A stretch of 64,000 bases of DNA, from contig OZ021730.1 of NCBI GenBank assembly GCA_963978545.1, positions 3,574,201 through 3,638,200 on the forward strand, in the 5' to 3' direction. The DNA is from Linyphia triangularis. Taxonomy: Eukaryota > Arthropoda > Arachnida > Araneae > Linyphiidae. The position numbers and the translations under genes were made by a program. The notes below the pieces were generated by a model. That model worked only from the letters and a program-made list of their open reading frames with translations. It searched no databases and was not told the origin of the DNA. Of the stretch, positions 11,595 through 23,460 are shown one piece after another (position 1 is the first letter of the stretch; the number at the start of each line of letters is the position of its first letter).

Positions 11595-11774
11595 TTGGTT
11601 GGTTGTATTCAGATTATCTGGCACAGTCAGCAACACGAGGGCTATAATGCGCCGAAACATTCGTCATTAGACAAGCCAACATACATTTACAAACACCCAT
11701 GCCAACACGGGACTCGAACCCGCAAAGTCGCGGTCTAGAAGCTAGCATGCTAACCACTATACCGTTTGGTCGGC
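11595..11774 (-). mobile_element. tRNA-derived SINE, family A, copy 1
   Basis: On the minus strand it starts GCCGACCAAACGGTATAGTG, then GTTAGCATGCTAGC (A-box-like) and GGGTTCGAGTCCCG (B-box-like), a tRNA-type internal RNA polymerase III promoter, followed by a non-tRNA tail ending in CAACCAACC. A 13-bp duplication GATTAGCTGAGAG flanks it (11582-11594 and 11775-11787), showing insertion by retroposition. Confidence 0.95.
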
Positions 11775-12048
11775 GATTAGCTGAGAGAACTGCCAAGATA
11801 AGTGAAATTTCGGGTACTGAATGAATCAAACAATTTTTTGCAAAAATAACAGCCAAAATTAGCCGGACATTTTAAATACTATAATTATCAGGTACAACAG
11901 CAGCAATAAGGTCATTAACAAATTTTCAAGGAAAAATAACTGGATGCTTTTCAAAATTATTTTTTATAACTCTTGTTATACATAATGAAAATTTTTAGAT
12001 TTTAAAGCAATGTTTTGGCAGATATTACGACCAAAAGAGTAAATATTA

Positions 12049-13141
12049 TCGTCCGAGAGGCGACTGTAAGTTTAGGTACCCCATCGAACATCATGCTGAA
12101 TTTGTCATAGAATAAGGAGAAGACTTCGTGTATTACTACTTCACTGGTCACCCGGGACAAAAATGGCCGAAACTGATCAAAAATCGACTTTAAATGCGTT
12201 GAACTAAATCCGATCGCCGAAAGGGGAACTTTCACGTTTTTTGGTTTCATTTTTAAATAAAAGTAGAGAAAAAATCATGAAAAACAATACCATTCTTTTA
12301 AAAATTTGAGCTCGGATATATAGTTAAAAAAACATTTAGTTTTTCACTTTGCGATTCGGCGGGAAAAAGCCACTTTTACGTGAAACATCAACGCGCAGAT
12401 AATGAACCAGTCTAAAACCCGTTTTAGACAAGGAATGAGTGAGGTTTCACCTTCTTTTTGCGACTTTATCTCTGCGTAACCATGTCACGTTTTTTTTATG
12501 CGTTTTTGGTCACATGACTTTTGCTTTGATTTTGGCAAGTTTCAAACTCGATTTTTGATTAATTGAAAGCATAAAGATAAAAAATAATTGCACTGCTCAA
12601 ATCTATTCCTTGGATAACAATAGAAAATACGAAAAATATTCATTTTCCTCACTTGTGCAAGTTCCTCATCATGCCATAAATTGCCAAATAATGAGCATTC
12701 TTTTTTTTTATTTGGTAACGCACCAGTCTAAGCTTCTATTTAGAAGGTTGCAGACAATTTAGATGTCTGGCGATGACTTACTTGCGTCTTTTAAAAGCGA
12801 GCCAAGTTGGTAATAAATGTTCTGTCACTGTTAACGTAACTGATGTCACCAATTTGGAATGTGCAGATTTTTGAGTCGGAGATTAGAAATCGTCTGCACT
12901 CTTTCTCATTGAAAATCAAAGTACGTTGGGTTACCAGACAAAAGAGTGTCCCTTTTTAGCAAATTACAACATATTTGGCAGTCGGATTTAGTTCAACTCA
13001 TTCAAAGTCAATTTTTGACCAGTTTCAGACATTTTTGCCAAGGCAGACCAGTGGGTTTGTAATCTACGAACTTTTCTCAATGTTTTATAAAAAATTCAGA
13101 ATGATGTTTGATGGGCACCGTTGCAGTCGTCTCTCGGTCTA
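12049..13141. mobile_element. GGCGACTG-family element carrying a nested element
   Basis: Left arm GTCCGAGAGGCGACTG, right arm GTCGTCTCTCGGTCTA. The middle is interrupted at about 12222-12670 by an AATGAGGAAC-family element. The target duplication is unclear for this copy. Confidence 0.85.
12222..12670. mobile_element. AATGAGGAAC-family element, nested
   Basis: About 445 bp, shared with 15488-15930 and 25923-26375. Conserved words include AAGTAGAGAAAAAATCATGA, CAACGCGCAGATAATGAACC (variable) and GCACTGCTCAAAT. Ends GGGGAACTTTCACG and CAAGTTCCTCAT. Confidence 0.9.
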
Positions 13142-15050
13142 TCAGGCATACGAGGCAGGGACAGGCAGTATTCCAGGATACAAATACTAAATAAATAAAA
13201 AATTTCGATCACTAATAATTTAAATAATTTGTTTCCTTAACAGATGGCTCAGATAATCAATGCTCTATAGTATTTTCATGATTAATTTGTTAATAGTTGC
13301 AGAAGGAAAAAGAAACATTCTAAAACATGTTTCACAAGACAATAAAAAACATCTTTACAAAAGAGAGGTGCATGAAAATAATGGTGTACTGCAGACAAAA
13401 AAAAAAAAGTGAGAGAGATTTGATTAATTCAACTGCTAATCTAAATATAGGAAAAGTGAGCGTTAAGTTTAATCTCAAATTTATTTTTATTTTTTCACGT
13501 AGTATAACCAAGGTATAGCTGCTCTAGATATCTCAAAAAGATCAGGTCAAATTAAATAGAACAGCTCTATGACAAAAAAATACTAATGTATAGAACTTGA
13601 AATTATTTGTTTTCTAGAAATCTTTCAAATGACAAAGAGGTTCCATGTAGCCATTGTATTGGGCTTTTATGGCACATAAGCTATACTAGAGCTATACTTT
13701 AACAAAACATTGTTATAATAACGGGAGCGCAGTGTGTTTTCTAAAAAATAGGATAATAATTCTAAAAAATAGGAAATAAAATTTAGGTAGGAATTTTAGG
13801 TATAATTTCAAAAATTTCAGAAAAGTTTTCGGGATGAATACCAAAAATTTTAAGGGAAAATTATAAGAATTGTAAGGACAATTTTTAAAATTTTAGGGAT
13901 ATTTCTTTTGAAGTTGACATAAGCTTCTAATTGATATATTCTTTCCAAAGCTTGTTTCAGTAACAGCAAAAATAACAATATTCAGAAAATTGAACGTCAA
14001 ACAACATTTTAGCAAAATAACAGTTATATAATTAAACTATTTTGACTAATGAATTAAATTCACTTTTCTCATCGGGAGGAATATCAGGGTTTTCCCAGGT
14101 TTTAGAGGAAAAATGGGGAATGTTTGAGGTTTTTAATTCATTTTTAGGAATTATTGAGAAAATTTAAGTATAATTTTAGGAATTTTAGAGAAACAAAAAT
14201 GTAAGGAATATTATTAATTTTAGGGCGATTGCAATCCCTAACATTCGTCTGAACTATAAAGAGAAGTAAAAAATTCAAAAAGTGCAAAATTTTTTGGACA
14301 GCTTTTAAGGTGGAAACTATTATCTTAGTGTCTAAATGGGAAAAGATTTCAATTCATTGCAAATTTTGACATAATGATGCCAGGCAAAATTTGAGTCGTA
14401 CTTGGTCAGTAAAAACCTTAGAATCAAAATATTGCTCTAGTTATAGATTTAAAATTGTTTAATTACTAACTTATATAAGTAGCTTGCAATCAAAATGAGA
14501 CGGATGTAATTTGAAAACATTTCTCAAAATAGAAATATTTCACCACATGCCTTTAACATAATAATATTAGCGTGAAACTAAAAATGCATGTCGTCAAAGA
14601 GTGATTCAGTGCATTGCAGAGTTTGTGAATATAAAAGTATATAACATCCAGTTAGAAATTAACATTTATTAATTAACATAAATTAACGTTTATTAATCTT
14701 TAATCGGTAATATCATTAAAAAAAAAGGTTACAACTTGTATGCCATAAAGTGATTACAGTTATTTTAGTACATGCCAGACATAGTTTCAAATAACGATAA
14801 GCGCGAGTGTAACAAGACATTCTGAATTTCAATTTTTAAAAAGATATGGCCCATTTAAACAAAAGTTTTTCATTTGGTTACTTTGTAAAATGTTTACAAA
14901 TAATTCCTGATCTTTTTGGGGGCTTTTCTTTATAAGCCACCTTTGACCAACAATGTCTGTCTGTTTACCACAATAATAGCTCCCACCAGCTTGTCTAGCA
15001 TTGTCTGTTGCCATGGAAACAAGACAAGCCTTATTTTCCATGGTTAATGT

Positions 15051-15381
15051 CTAGTGAAAGATAGCTACTTTATAGGCTACAGATGCCAATTTCCTGCATG
15101 TACCACCCCTGTTCTGAATAACAGTTCGACCACCATGAACCAGACTGTCTGGCGGGAGCCACTCTCTCGATAGACAGACCCAATCAAAGTGTAATTGTCT
15201 GCAGTAGCACCAGAGATAGACATAGAGAGCATACTCAGTAGAGATAGAGAGCGTGTCCCTGGGAGAGAGCCATGATCCAAAGAGGAGGTGCCTCCCGAGG
15301 GAGTGTGTGCTCCCGTGTCTCGCGAGGGGGGAGGAGCCATACGGAACGTGGAGGTGCATGTCACTCACACACAGGGCACTA
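15051..15381 (-). CDS. Possible alternative Cav1 tail exon
   Basis: A GC-rich island in the long intron. On the minus strand a strong acceptor (CTCTTTCTGCAG, pyrimidine-rich) precedes TAGTGCCC at 15381. Spliced from the phase-2 end of the 21607-21785 exon, the frame reads SSALCVSDMHLHVPYGSSPL and stays open for about 110 codons to a stop at 15051-15053. A second minus-strand frame (15077-15364) is also open and Ser/Pro-rich, but it cannot be reached in phase from that donor. I recognise no family similarity in either frame and no strong donor that would return to phase 2. It could be an alternative terminal exon, an unused exon, or chance openness in GC-rich DNA. Confidence 0.25.
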
Positions 15382-15487
15382 CTGCAGAAAGAGAGTTTCA
15401 AATGGGAAAGGGATTAGTTGAAAGAAAAATCATGCACTTTCCCCATTTCTCTCTGGTGATAAAAATTTCGAACAAATAGCTTCTTTA

Positions 15488-15930
15488 ACAATGAGGAACT
15501 TTAACGTTTTTTGGTTTTATTTTTAAATAAAAGTAGAGAAAAAATCATGAAAAACAATACCATTCTTTCAAAAATTTGAGCTTGGATAGATAGTTAAAAA
15601 AATATTTAGTTTTTCACTTTGTGATTTGGCGGGAAAAAGCTACTTTTGCGTGAAACGTCAACGCGCAGATAATGAACCAGTCTAAAACCTGTTTTAGAAA
15701 GGGAATGAGCGAGGTTTCTTCTTTTTGCGACTTTATCTCCGCGTAACCACATCACGGTTTTTTATATGCGTTTTTGGTCACGTGACTTTTGCTTTGATTT
15801 CAAACTCGATTTTTGATTAATTGAAAGCATAAAGATAAAAAATAATTGCACTGCTCAAATATATTCGTTGGATAACACTAGAAAATACAAAAAATATTCA
15901 TTTTCCTCACTTGTGCAAGTTCCTCATTGT
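15488..15930. mobile_element. AATGAGGAAC-family element
   Basis: The clearest copy: ends ACAATGAGGAACTT and AAGTTCCTCATTGT are perfect inverted repeats. The body matches 12222-12670 in the same orientation and 25923-26375 in the opposite one. Confidence 0.92.
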
Positions 15931-16125
15931 TCCCTTCTAGGTTCTCAGTAGCATGCAATAAAATTATGTTGATCATAAAAGGATCTAAAAAATAATAAAT
16001 CATAAGGTTGATCATAATGGATCTCCGAGTAGGTTGGTTTTATTGGAGATTTTTCTGAAATAAGAGCTGTGCATGAACAATGCTAGATCAAGATCTAGAC
16101 TGGTAAAAGTAGTCCAAGTGGTATA

Positions 16126-16510
16126 CAGGGTTCTCACTCAAATCACAGAATGAAAATCAATGACTTTTAAGGACCTAATCAATGTTTTTAAGGATCTTTG
16201 AAAATTTGTTTTCAGGCATCATGTCTATATATAAATTTTTAATAAAGTATATTCTGCCAAAAAAGTTACAAATTGGTAGATGCGTAATACAAATATGTCG
16301 GAAAATTCTGATACGGTGCAAATACGTGGCGATCACGCGGGGATAGCAAGTCCGAGTTGTATTTTTATAATCTGCAAAAATTAAGGACTTTTAACAACCT
16401 CTAAGCAATTTCAAGGACTTTTAAGCACCTCAAAGCATTTTCAAGCACTTTCAAGGCCTTGAAAGCAAATTCAAAAATATTAAGCACTTTCAATGACTGT
16501 GGGAACCCTG
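16126..16510. mobile_element. CAGGGTTCCCAC-family MITE, TSD GTATA
   Basis: Starts CAGGGTTCTCACTCAAATCA and ends GACTGTGGGAACCCTG. It is flanked by GTATA on both sides (16121-16125 and 16511-16515), a clean 5-bp duplication. Confidence 0.93.
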
Positions 16511-16721
16511 GTATATCAAGGGAGACTGCACCCTATCTTGAATGGGAGAAACACCAATTTAGTGTAGGACTACCTTCATTATAACTATCCACTACAAACT
16601 GAACAAAAGATGAGGAAAATAAGTTTTGAAATAGATGCACATGAAGAAAACATGCTAAATTAAATAACGCTAAATTAGTAAAAAGTGTTAAATCAATAGA
16701 ATTAAATCTTTGCTTTGACAG

Positions 16722-16932
16722 GGTTTGCACTCTTATTGAAGAAAAAAGTTCAAGGACCTTTCTAAAAAAATTCAAGGACTATAAAATTACATACTTTCGA
16801 CATAAAAATACAAAACGGTCGTGGGGATTATGGGTGGTCGCCTTAAAAATTCAAGGACCTCGTCCTTTTTTCAAGGACTTTCGAGGACCAAATTTCATAA
16901 AAAAAAATTTCAAGGACCGTGAGAACCCTGTT
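16722..16932. mobile_element. Short relative of the CAGGGTTCCCAC family
   Basis: Ends CAGGGTTTGCACTC and GACCGTGAGAACCCTG, with internal TTCAAGGAC words. Only about 210 bp, with a different core from the main family. Confidence 0.75.
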
Positions 16933-17227
16933 TGAAATACATGTGAAACTTTTTTTTGTTGAAAAATATAAACTAAAACAAAACAAACATAAAATGTGCT
17001 TATACATACCTCATGCACATAAAAACTAATTTTGTTCATGCAAAGTGTAGTGAAAACCATGCAGACTTGAAAACAAATAAAAACACAGGAGAGCTGGGGA
17101 TGAGCTAAACTTTACTTTCTTCGGGATATTTTAAACTGCATTTCAGGAAATATATTAGAAAAAGACATCAATATAAAAGTCAGAAATAATTTTCAGTGGA
17201 AATACTAATTCAATAGGAAAATATGCT

Positions 17228-17709
17228 TTAACCCATTAACGACGGTTGGTAAGAAAATTAGTCAATCGACATTTTAGTCAGTTCTTTGCCAATTAATTGC
17301 AATTGTGGTTCCACTTTTACTCAACTTCAACTTAACTTGACATCACTAGACGGTAGATCGTCAAATTGCTCATAGGCAATTTATCCATTTTGGCGGCGTG
17401 AAAGTATAATGCTCACCAAACCACAACCCTGTAGAGAACAAAAGGCTATAAGGTTTGGCGAGTATTATGTCTTCACTTCGCTAAAATGGATTAATTGCCC
17501 ATGAGCACAGTGAAGATCTATCGTCTAGTGATGTCAAGTTAAGTTGGAGTTTAGTATAGTGATTTTTAAAAATCGTAAAAATATTTCTCCAAAAAAATCT
17601 GAAAAATTCAAAACATACTTTAAATGATCTAAATAAACAAAGTATAGGATAAAAAGCTACTGTTTTTAACAATTCAAATTTTTTATTATTTTCGTCATTA
17701 ATGGGTTAA
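17228..17709. mobile_element. TTAA-flanked element, family 2
   Basis: Starts TTAACCCATTAACGACGG and ends CGTCATTAATGGGTTAA. The inside contains a second inverted repeat (CATCACTAGACGGTAGATCG near 17341 against CGATCT..CGTCTAGTGATG near 17515). Confidence 0.85.
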
Positions 17710-18584
17710 TACAGCACAAAAAAGTCTTGTTTACACTATGAAATAAATCTTCCAAGTTTTTATTTTACTTTTAAAATCCAAAATATGTAGCAAGCAGAAA
17801 GCTATGGGCAATTTAGTTTATTTTTTTCAAAGTTCAATGTAGTGAAACATTGTTGTACAATTTGTTTGTTGCATAGTGTAAACATAAGTATATTGTAAAA
17901 TCATGAAAGTATATTTTAAAACGAATGGATTCAATTTATTTAATGAAATATAACTATGATTTTAATTGTCTAACATTTAAATTAAAAATTATGTTCCAAC
18001 TTTAATTTACCTAGGAAAAGATACACCTTTTAAGGTAATAAATTGTTGAAATAATCAGTGTCGTATAAATTAAACAAAAACTGGAATTTTATCAAGAAGC
18101 AGAACTAAAAGACTGTTCTAAATTATAAATATGTGTTAACATCAATATAAAATAGGTTTATAATTTTTTACATTATTAACAAACAATTTTGATTTTTCCA
18201 CATGGCAATCAAAATCAAAAAAGTTTTTCAGAAGATAACTCGTACATTCAAAAGCTGCCATCTGTATAGCCAAAAGGCTGATTGAAAATTAGGTTTAAAA
18301 ACTTTTACAAATTACATTTTTCATAAATTTTGAAGAAAAATGTAAAGTGTATAATTTAAACTCATAAAGTACAAAAAAAAAAAAAAAAATTACGACATTA
18401 ACTACCTATTCTTCTTATAAAGAGAGTAAAAATTTGTAAAAATAATCTGTAAATTTAATTTGAGTAGCCCAAAAACACAACCAGCTATATACACTTCAAA
18501 TAATCCTAGAAAATTTAAAACTTTTTCTACCTTAATGGGTTTTAATCAATTAAGACCTTTAATTAAAGTTTAAAAAAAATAATA

Positions 18585-19550
18585 CAAGGTGTTCGTAAAA
18601 GAATGTCCCAGTTTTAATGGTATATCATAACAGTTTAATTTAGACTATTTACAACAAATTGAAGGTAAACTAACCTAGTTTTTCTTACAAATGTTCAATA
18701 TGTGCACCTTTAGTTACATCGAACCTACAGTCCAATTCATCTCAAATGTTAATTAACAAGTTTGGTGTAATGGAAGCAATAGCCTCTTCAATTCTGTGTC
18801 TCAACTCGCTCAAATCATTAGGTAATGGCGGAACGTAGACACAATCTTTTATAAAGCCCCATAGGTTGGTTGTTTTCAGATTATCTGGCGCCGTCAGCAA
18901 CACGAGGGCTATAATGCACCGAAACATTCGTCATTAGACAAGCCAATATACATTTACAAACACCCATGCCTAACACGGAACTCGAATCCGAAACCTTGCG
19001 GTCTAGAAGCTAGTACCCTAACCACTATACCGTTTGGTCGGCTAAAGCCCCATAGGAAACAATTGCATGGCGTTATGTTAGGTGAACGTGGAGGCCAACG
19101 ACAAAGAGCTCTGTCGCCTCGACCATTACGACCAATCCAACGGTCAGGGACTTCAATGTTCAACCACTAAAGTACAAAGACCCTGGGGGGGGGGGGGCAA
19201 AGGAGGGGCTCCATCCTGTTGCCAAATAAAGTTTATAGGTTCACCCTCTACTAAATGGGGAAAGAGCCATTGTTTCAACATATCCATATAAGCCACCTCT
19301 GTTACGGTAGCTTCGGTGAAACAAAATGATCCATACACTCAACGTCGGGACACAGCGCAGAAAACGTTTAATTTTGAGGAATCTCTTTCGTGTTCTAGAA
19401 GTTCGTGAGGACGGTCAGATTTAAACATTAAACGAAATGCACGTTGAACTGAAATTACAGATTGACTTTTAGCAAATTGCAGAACACAAAGCGCGTTGTA
19501 CTCTGGAGTCGCCATTTTGTGTATGTGGCGGTGCAAGCGAGAAAACATAA
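18585..19550 (-). pseudogene. Mariner-type transposase remnant, interrupted by a SINE
   Basis: Minus-strand fragments: LQFAKSQSVISVQRAFRLMF (near 19450), EATVTEVAYMDMLKQWLFPH (near 19290), FIWQQDGAPP (D of the DDE triad, near 19215), PDRWIGRNGRGDRALCRWPP then RSPNITPCNCFLWG (near 19130-19030), and on the far side of the SINE FIKDCVYVPPLPNDLSELRH (near 18850) then RIEEAIASITPNLL. These match arthropod Tc1/mariner-type DDE transposases. The gene is internally deleted, with frame breaks around a G run at 19186. The end AAGGTGTTCGTAAAAGAATG (18588) resembles a mariner terminus. Confidence 0.9.
18865..19042 (-). mobile_element. tRNA-derived SINE, family A, copy 2
   Basis: Same structure as 11595-11774, inserted into the mariner transposase remnant with a 13-bp duplication TAAAGCCCCATAG (18852-18864 and 19043-19055). 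Removing it rejoins the transposase sequence around FLWGFIKD. Confidence 0.95.
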
Positions 19551-19926
19551 CAAGGTGGCCACAAAATTCAGGAAAAAAAGTTCCCTGATAATTCCTTGAT
19601 TTCCCTGACAGTTTTCTAAAAAATTCCCCGATTTTAGGGTAAACTTTTTTTCAAATTTCACCAATTTTCTTAGGTTTTCAAGATGTCTAGACCCCCTGAT
19701 CAAATAGAACATGTATGATAAAGAAATAATATCCAATTTAAAAAAAAAATATCACCACAATCTCCATGTAAATAGCGCCAAAATATGGATGACTGTGCCT
19801 TAAGCAATACAAAATTTCCCTGATTTTCATGAAATTTTAAAAAGTTCCCTGACATTTCCCTGATTTTTTCCAGAATCAGAAAGCTCCCCGACATTTCCCT
19901 GATTTCCAGGTTCTGTGGCCACTCTG
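19551..19926. mobile_element. GTGGCCACA-family MITE
   Basis: Starts CAAGGTGGCCACAAAATTCA and ends GGTTCTGTGGCCACTCTG. It abuts the mariner remnant. Flanks CATAA and AATAA match at 4 of 5 positions. Confidence 0.88.
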
Positions 19927-20193
19927 AATAAAGCAGTAATGTTTGAGTTACTCTTTAATTGTGACCTTGAACCAATACTCTACAACGCTTATTAGTTGAT
20001 ACTATTAAGATTTTTAACTGGGAAATTCTTTTACGGAATAAAAGTATAAAATAAAATGGTTGTTGAATGCTATCAACAGAGAAACCAACTTTTTTACGGA
20101 TTTTTCGATTTTTTTTTTTTCTTTTTACATTCTTTGGAAGCTACTGACATTTTGTTGCACATAGCTGATTTTGCAAGTAGTCAACTCATTTTA

Positions 20194-21551
20194 AGAAGAA
20201 GTCTAGTAAGGGACCTTTCCCATACTCGCTACGTTACAATCTTCTAGCCCATTGCATTTCGAAGCTACTTTCAATAATACCCCCTCGAAATTATGCAAGT
20301 AGGTACGAAAAAGATTACTTCATGAAATGACATAAATAGTTTTCATTTAATGTCTATTATAAAGGAAAATTAAAATAGCAATACACAAAACTCGGTAGAG
20401 TCACTACATAGGTATTGATGTAAGGATTTCAAGCATAAAATATTAGACGCTATTTTTGAGCCCTTACCTGCCGAAGAAAACTTACACGAGATTCGTTCCA
20501 TAGTGCCACCTCTTTTCACATAGGAGCATGTAGTTACGCAGAAAATTAAAAAAAAAATTATTTTGTACACTTATATGTATATTTATCAATTTAAGTAAGA
20601 AAATATGATTCTTAACACTGGATGACGACTAAAATGATCTTAGGAAATGTTTAAAGCAATTTTAAGTGCAAAAATGTTTTGAAATTTTCAAAATTAAAAA
20701 TTTGAAATTTTTTATTACTATGCAAATTTAGGTAAGAAAATATTATTTTTAACACTGGACGATGTCCCAAATGATCTTAGGAAATGCTTAGCACCATTTT
20801 AAGAGCAAATTGTTTCGAAATTTTAAAAATAGCAATGCAACCAATCGTACTTCGGAAAGGCATATACAGTAGAACCTCGATTAACCGTCCCTCTTTCATC
20901 CTGAACTCTCTGTTAACCGACCATCCTTTAGTCGACATCAAAAATCTCCCAAATAAGTAATAAATCATTTGCCCTTTTTAAAACCGGAATATTTGCCTTT
21001 ATACTAAATTTGCATAAGTAATGGTGAGGCTTTTGACCGTTTTTCAAAAGGACTGACATGGTTAGAGCAATAATCATATGCAGATCAAACTGAACTATTG
21101 TTTTTAAAAAGACTTCGTGATAGAACCGCGAAACAACGATTACCAAGATTACGACAACAAAAACTCATTTCCAACAATTATGTCATAAAAAAAAACATTA
21201 AAAGCCCTGCATTCAATAAATGAAAATAATTTACTTTTTACTATTTTTTACAACTCTCTATTATCCGGCATCTTCGCTTATCCGACCTATCTTCGGTCTG
21301 AATTAAGTCGGTTAATCGAAGCTCTACTGTATATACGCCCGTGGCAGTTAACGCATCGACTTAGCAAGGCATATATATATATATATGCCCGCTGCAAGCA
21401 TGAGTTTAAATTTATGTCATTTCATTAAGTGATAATTCTTGTACTTACTCGCCAAATATCAAGGTTTCATACAAAGTAGTTTCTAAATGCACAGGGCTAG
21501 AAGATTGTAACATAGCGAGTGTAGGGAATGATCCTTACTAGGACTTCTTCT
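20194..21551. mobile_element. Fold-back element AGGAAGTCCTAG, copy 2, interrupted
   Basis: Left part 20194-20459 and right part about 21407-21551 match copies 1 and 3. The host is broken after GACGCTATTTTTGAG (20459) by roughly 0.95 kb that includes the pogo-like element and an (AT)n run at about 21369-21386. Confidence 0.8.
20877..21329. mobile_element. Pogo/Tigger-like non-autonomous element
   Basis: Ends CAGTAGAACCTCGATTAACC and GGTTAATCGAAGCTCTACTG, flanked by TA on each side. CAGTAGAACC..CGATTA is the typical end of pogo/Tigger elements. No transposase remains. Confidence 0.88.
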
Positions 21552-21606
21552 TGAAGCATCCACACGTTAAAATCCATTAGTGATTCCAGAAGAAACAAGC
21601 CCTTAC

Positions 21607-21785
21607 CTGGACTGCATCTCTCGATCCCTGGTCAGGACATAGTGGTTTGGTGCACCACGGTGCATTGGACTCACCATGTTGAGTGTGTTAGCGGGGGACA
21701 CTTTGGCGTGAGATCGAGCTGCATTCCTGTTGCCTCCCTGCTTGTTGGCACGACCCCAGATGTTGCCAAACAGCATGTGGTTCCT
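21607..21785 (-). CDS. Ca-alpha1D: Cav1 exon: mid C-tail
   Basis: A 179-nt exon (phase 0 to 2): RNHMLFGNIWGRANKQGGNR, then NAARSHAKVSPANTLNMVSP, then MHRGAPNHYVLTRDREMQS plus AG. The start RNHMLFG completes the conserved PMHRRNH.LFG block; the rest is basic, polar and probably disordered, as expected for this part of the tail. GC content is clearly higher than the flanks. Acceptor TGTGCAG, donor GTAAGG. Its phase-2 end fits the exon at 5400 directly. Confidence 0.95.
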
Positions 21786-22501
21786 CTGCACAGACAAGAT
21801 TTGATTTAATCCTTTTCATAATAGGATACTTTAGAATTTAAATGAATCGGTTTGGTAATCTATTTTAAAATAAAATGTTATAAGAGAGCATCCGGCATTG
21901 GCTGTTTTGGTGGGTGGTTCATGCCTATCCCGAACTTCAATCACTATCTGCGGTATTTAAGAGTATGTGTTGGATGTTTGTTGGCGCACTTGTTTTTAGC
22001 TTCGTTTCTTTTTCATAAATTTTAAATTCTGTAAGTCTTGAATAAATGTTTTATTTCAAAACAATTTTCAGTTAACGACTCTACCGTAATTTAATTTATT
22101 TTAAAGTTTTGACTATGACAGTTTTAACACTATGCACACAAAAAAAAACTTACAGCAATAGGTACCATCTACCACGAAAGAACAACAAATGTCAACAAAA
22201 GCTCGATGCTACTGAGGTTGCGACTTTTATTGCGATTCTGATTGTTTGGTAATTCGATTGAGAAGATGTCAGGGTGCGTCGTAAACATTATTTTAGGACG
22301 GTATTTAGGTGGTTGCGTTTTTCTTATTTCTCAGGTTTGTAATGAGCAATAGGGTGGGTCATTCTTCTATGGAGAAAACAAAATGATCATTAATCAGAAC
22401 CTACCTATGGGGAAAAGATATTCTATGATATAGAGATTAAGAGAAAAATAATAAAAAAATTAATTTCAAAATTTAGCACTGTCACAAGGGGGTTAAATTT
22501 T

Positions 22502-22547
<46 letters not shown>

Positions 22548-23460
22548 CAAAAAGTCATAATTTTGGTAAGATGATCCTACACTAAAAATAATTGTTTTTC
22601 ACAATATAAATCCTAAAAAAGTGATGATTACTAAATAATTAGTAGAAGAATGTACATTGCAACCTTTTTTGACCCAACTCCATCCCTCCCACATCACCAT
22701 TGAATCAGCCCTACAACCCTGTAGTGCAGTTGTCAGCGGCTTACGGAATTGGATGCCTAATCAGTGAGCGCTGTTCTTGTAAAGTAAATTAAATTACAAT
22801 TTCATTGTGCGACATTTGTTTGTTTGTGTACTTGGACTAATACTGTACTGTGGCATTGCTAAGAAAAGACAGGATTTGTCCTATATTTGGGTCAGGCTGT
22901 GATATGCCGAGTATGCTTCTTACATACGAAAACGTAATAAGGTGCTTATATTGGCATTCAAAATGGGGAAGCAAAGAAAAGTGTATTTAAATACACTATT
23001 TTCTTCCTGTAAATAAATTGCAAGTTAGAAGAGACCCTGGAAACGAACTTTAATACCAATAAATGACCATTTATATCACAAGCTAATTGAATACTTTCCG
23101 AAAAAAGGCAAGTGTTTGATATACCTACATGTACTTGTAAATACTTAGCAAGTTGCTACTGCAAGAGGAGTGTATCAATGAACAAGCGAGAATTTCTACT
23201 AAATCAAAGAACTGAAAAAAAAAATCATCATCAGGTCACTGAACCGGTAAGTCACTCTCCATAATACTAATACCGTGAAACGAAAATTGAAGCTAGAGCG
23301 ACAAGGGGAGAGAAACAAAACACTGACTGATTCTTTCAGTTCAATGGATTTAAATAATGGATGTGAACGGAATCAGAGGATGAACAAGCATATTGATTTT
23401 TCTACACCATCATCTATCATTGAAAACGTACCCTAAAACGTTGACGACGTCATATCTATC

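Larger units (their letters stand above)
5401..21606 (-). other. Intron, 16.2 kb (the longest)
   Basis: Assumes the possible exon at 15051-15381 is skipped. Contents: GTGGCCACA and CAGGGTTCCCAC elements, nested 3-bp-TSD elements in a larger fold-back host (8106-9811), a 139-bp tandem array (about 10546-11110), two SINE copies (11595-11774, 18865-19042), a mariner-type transposase remnant (18585-19550), a TTAA element (17228-17709), a second fold-back host copy (about 20194-21551) and a pogo-like element (20877-21329). Nothing was recognised at 5460-6780, 9850-10540 or 17720-18580. Confidence 0.75.

Noticed and set aside
11699..11774. Apparent tRNA gene on the minus strand
   Set aside because: A- and B-box-like blocks are present but the acceptor stem is not restored, there are three dispersed copies with target duplications, and a non-tRNA tail follows: it is a SINE.
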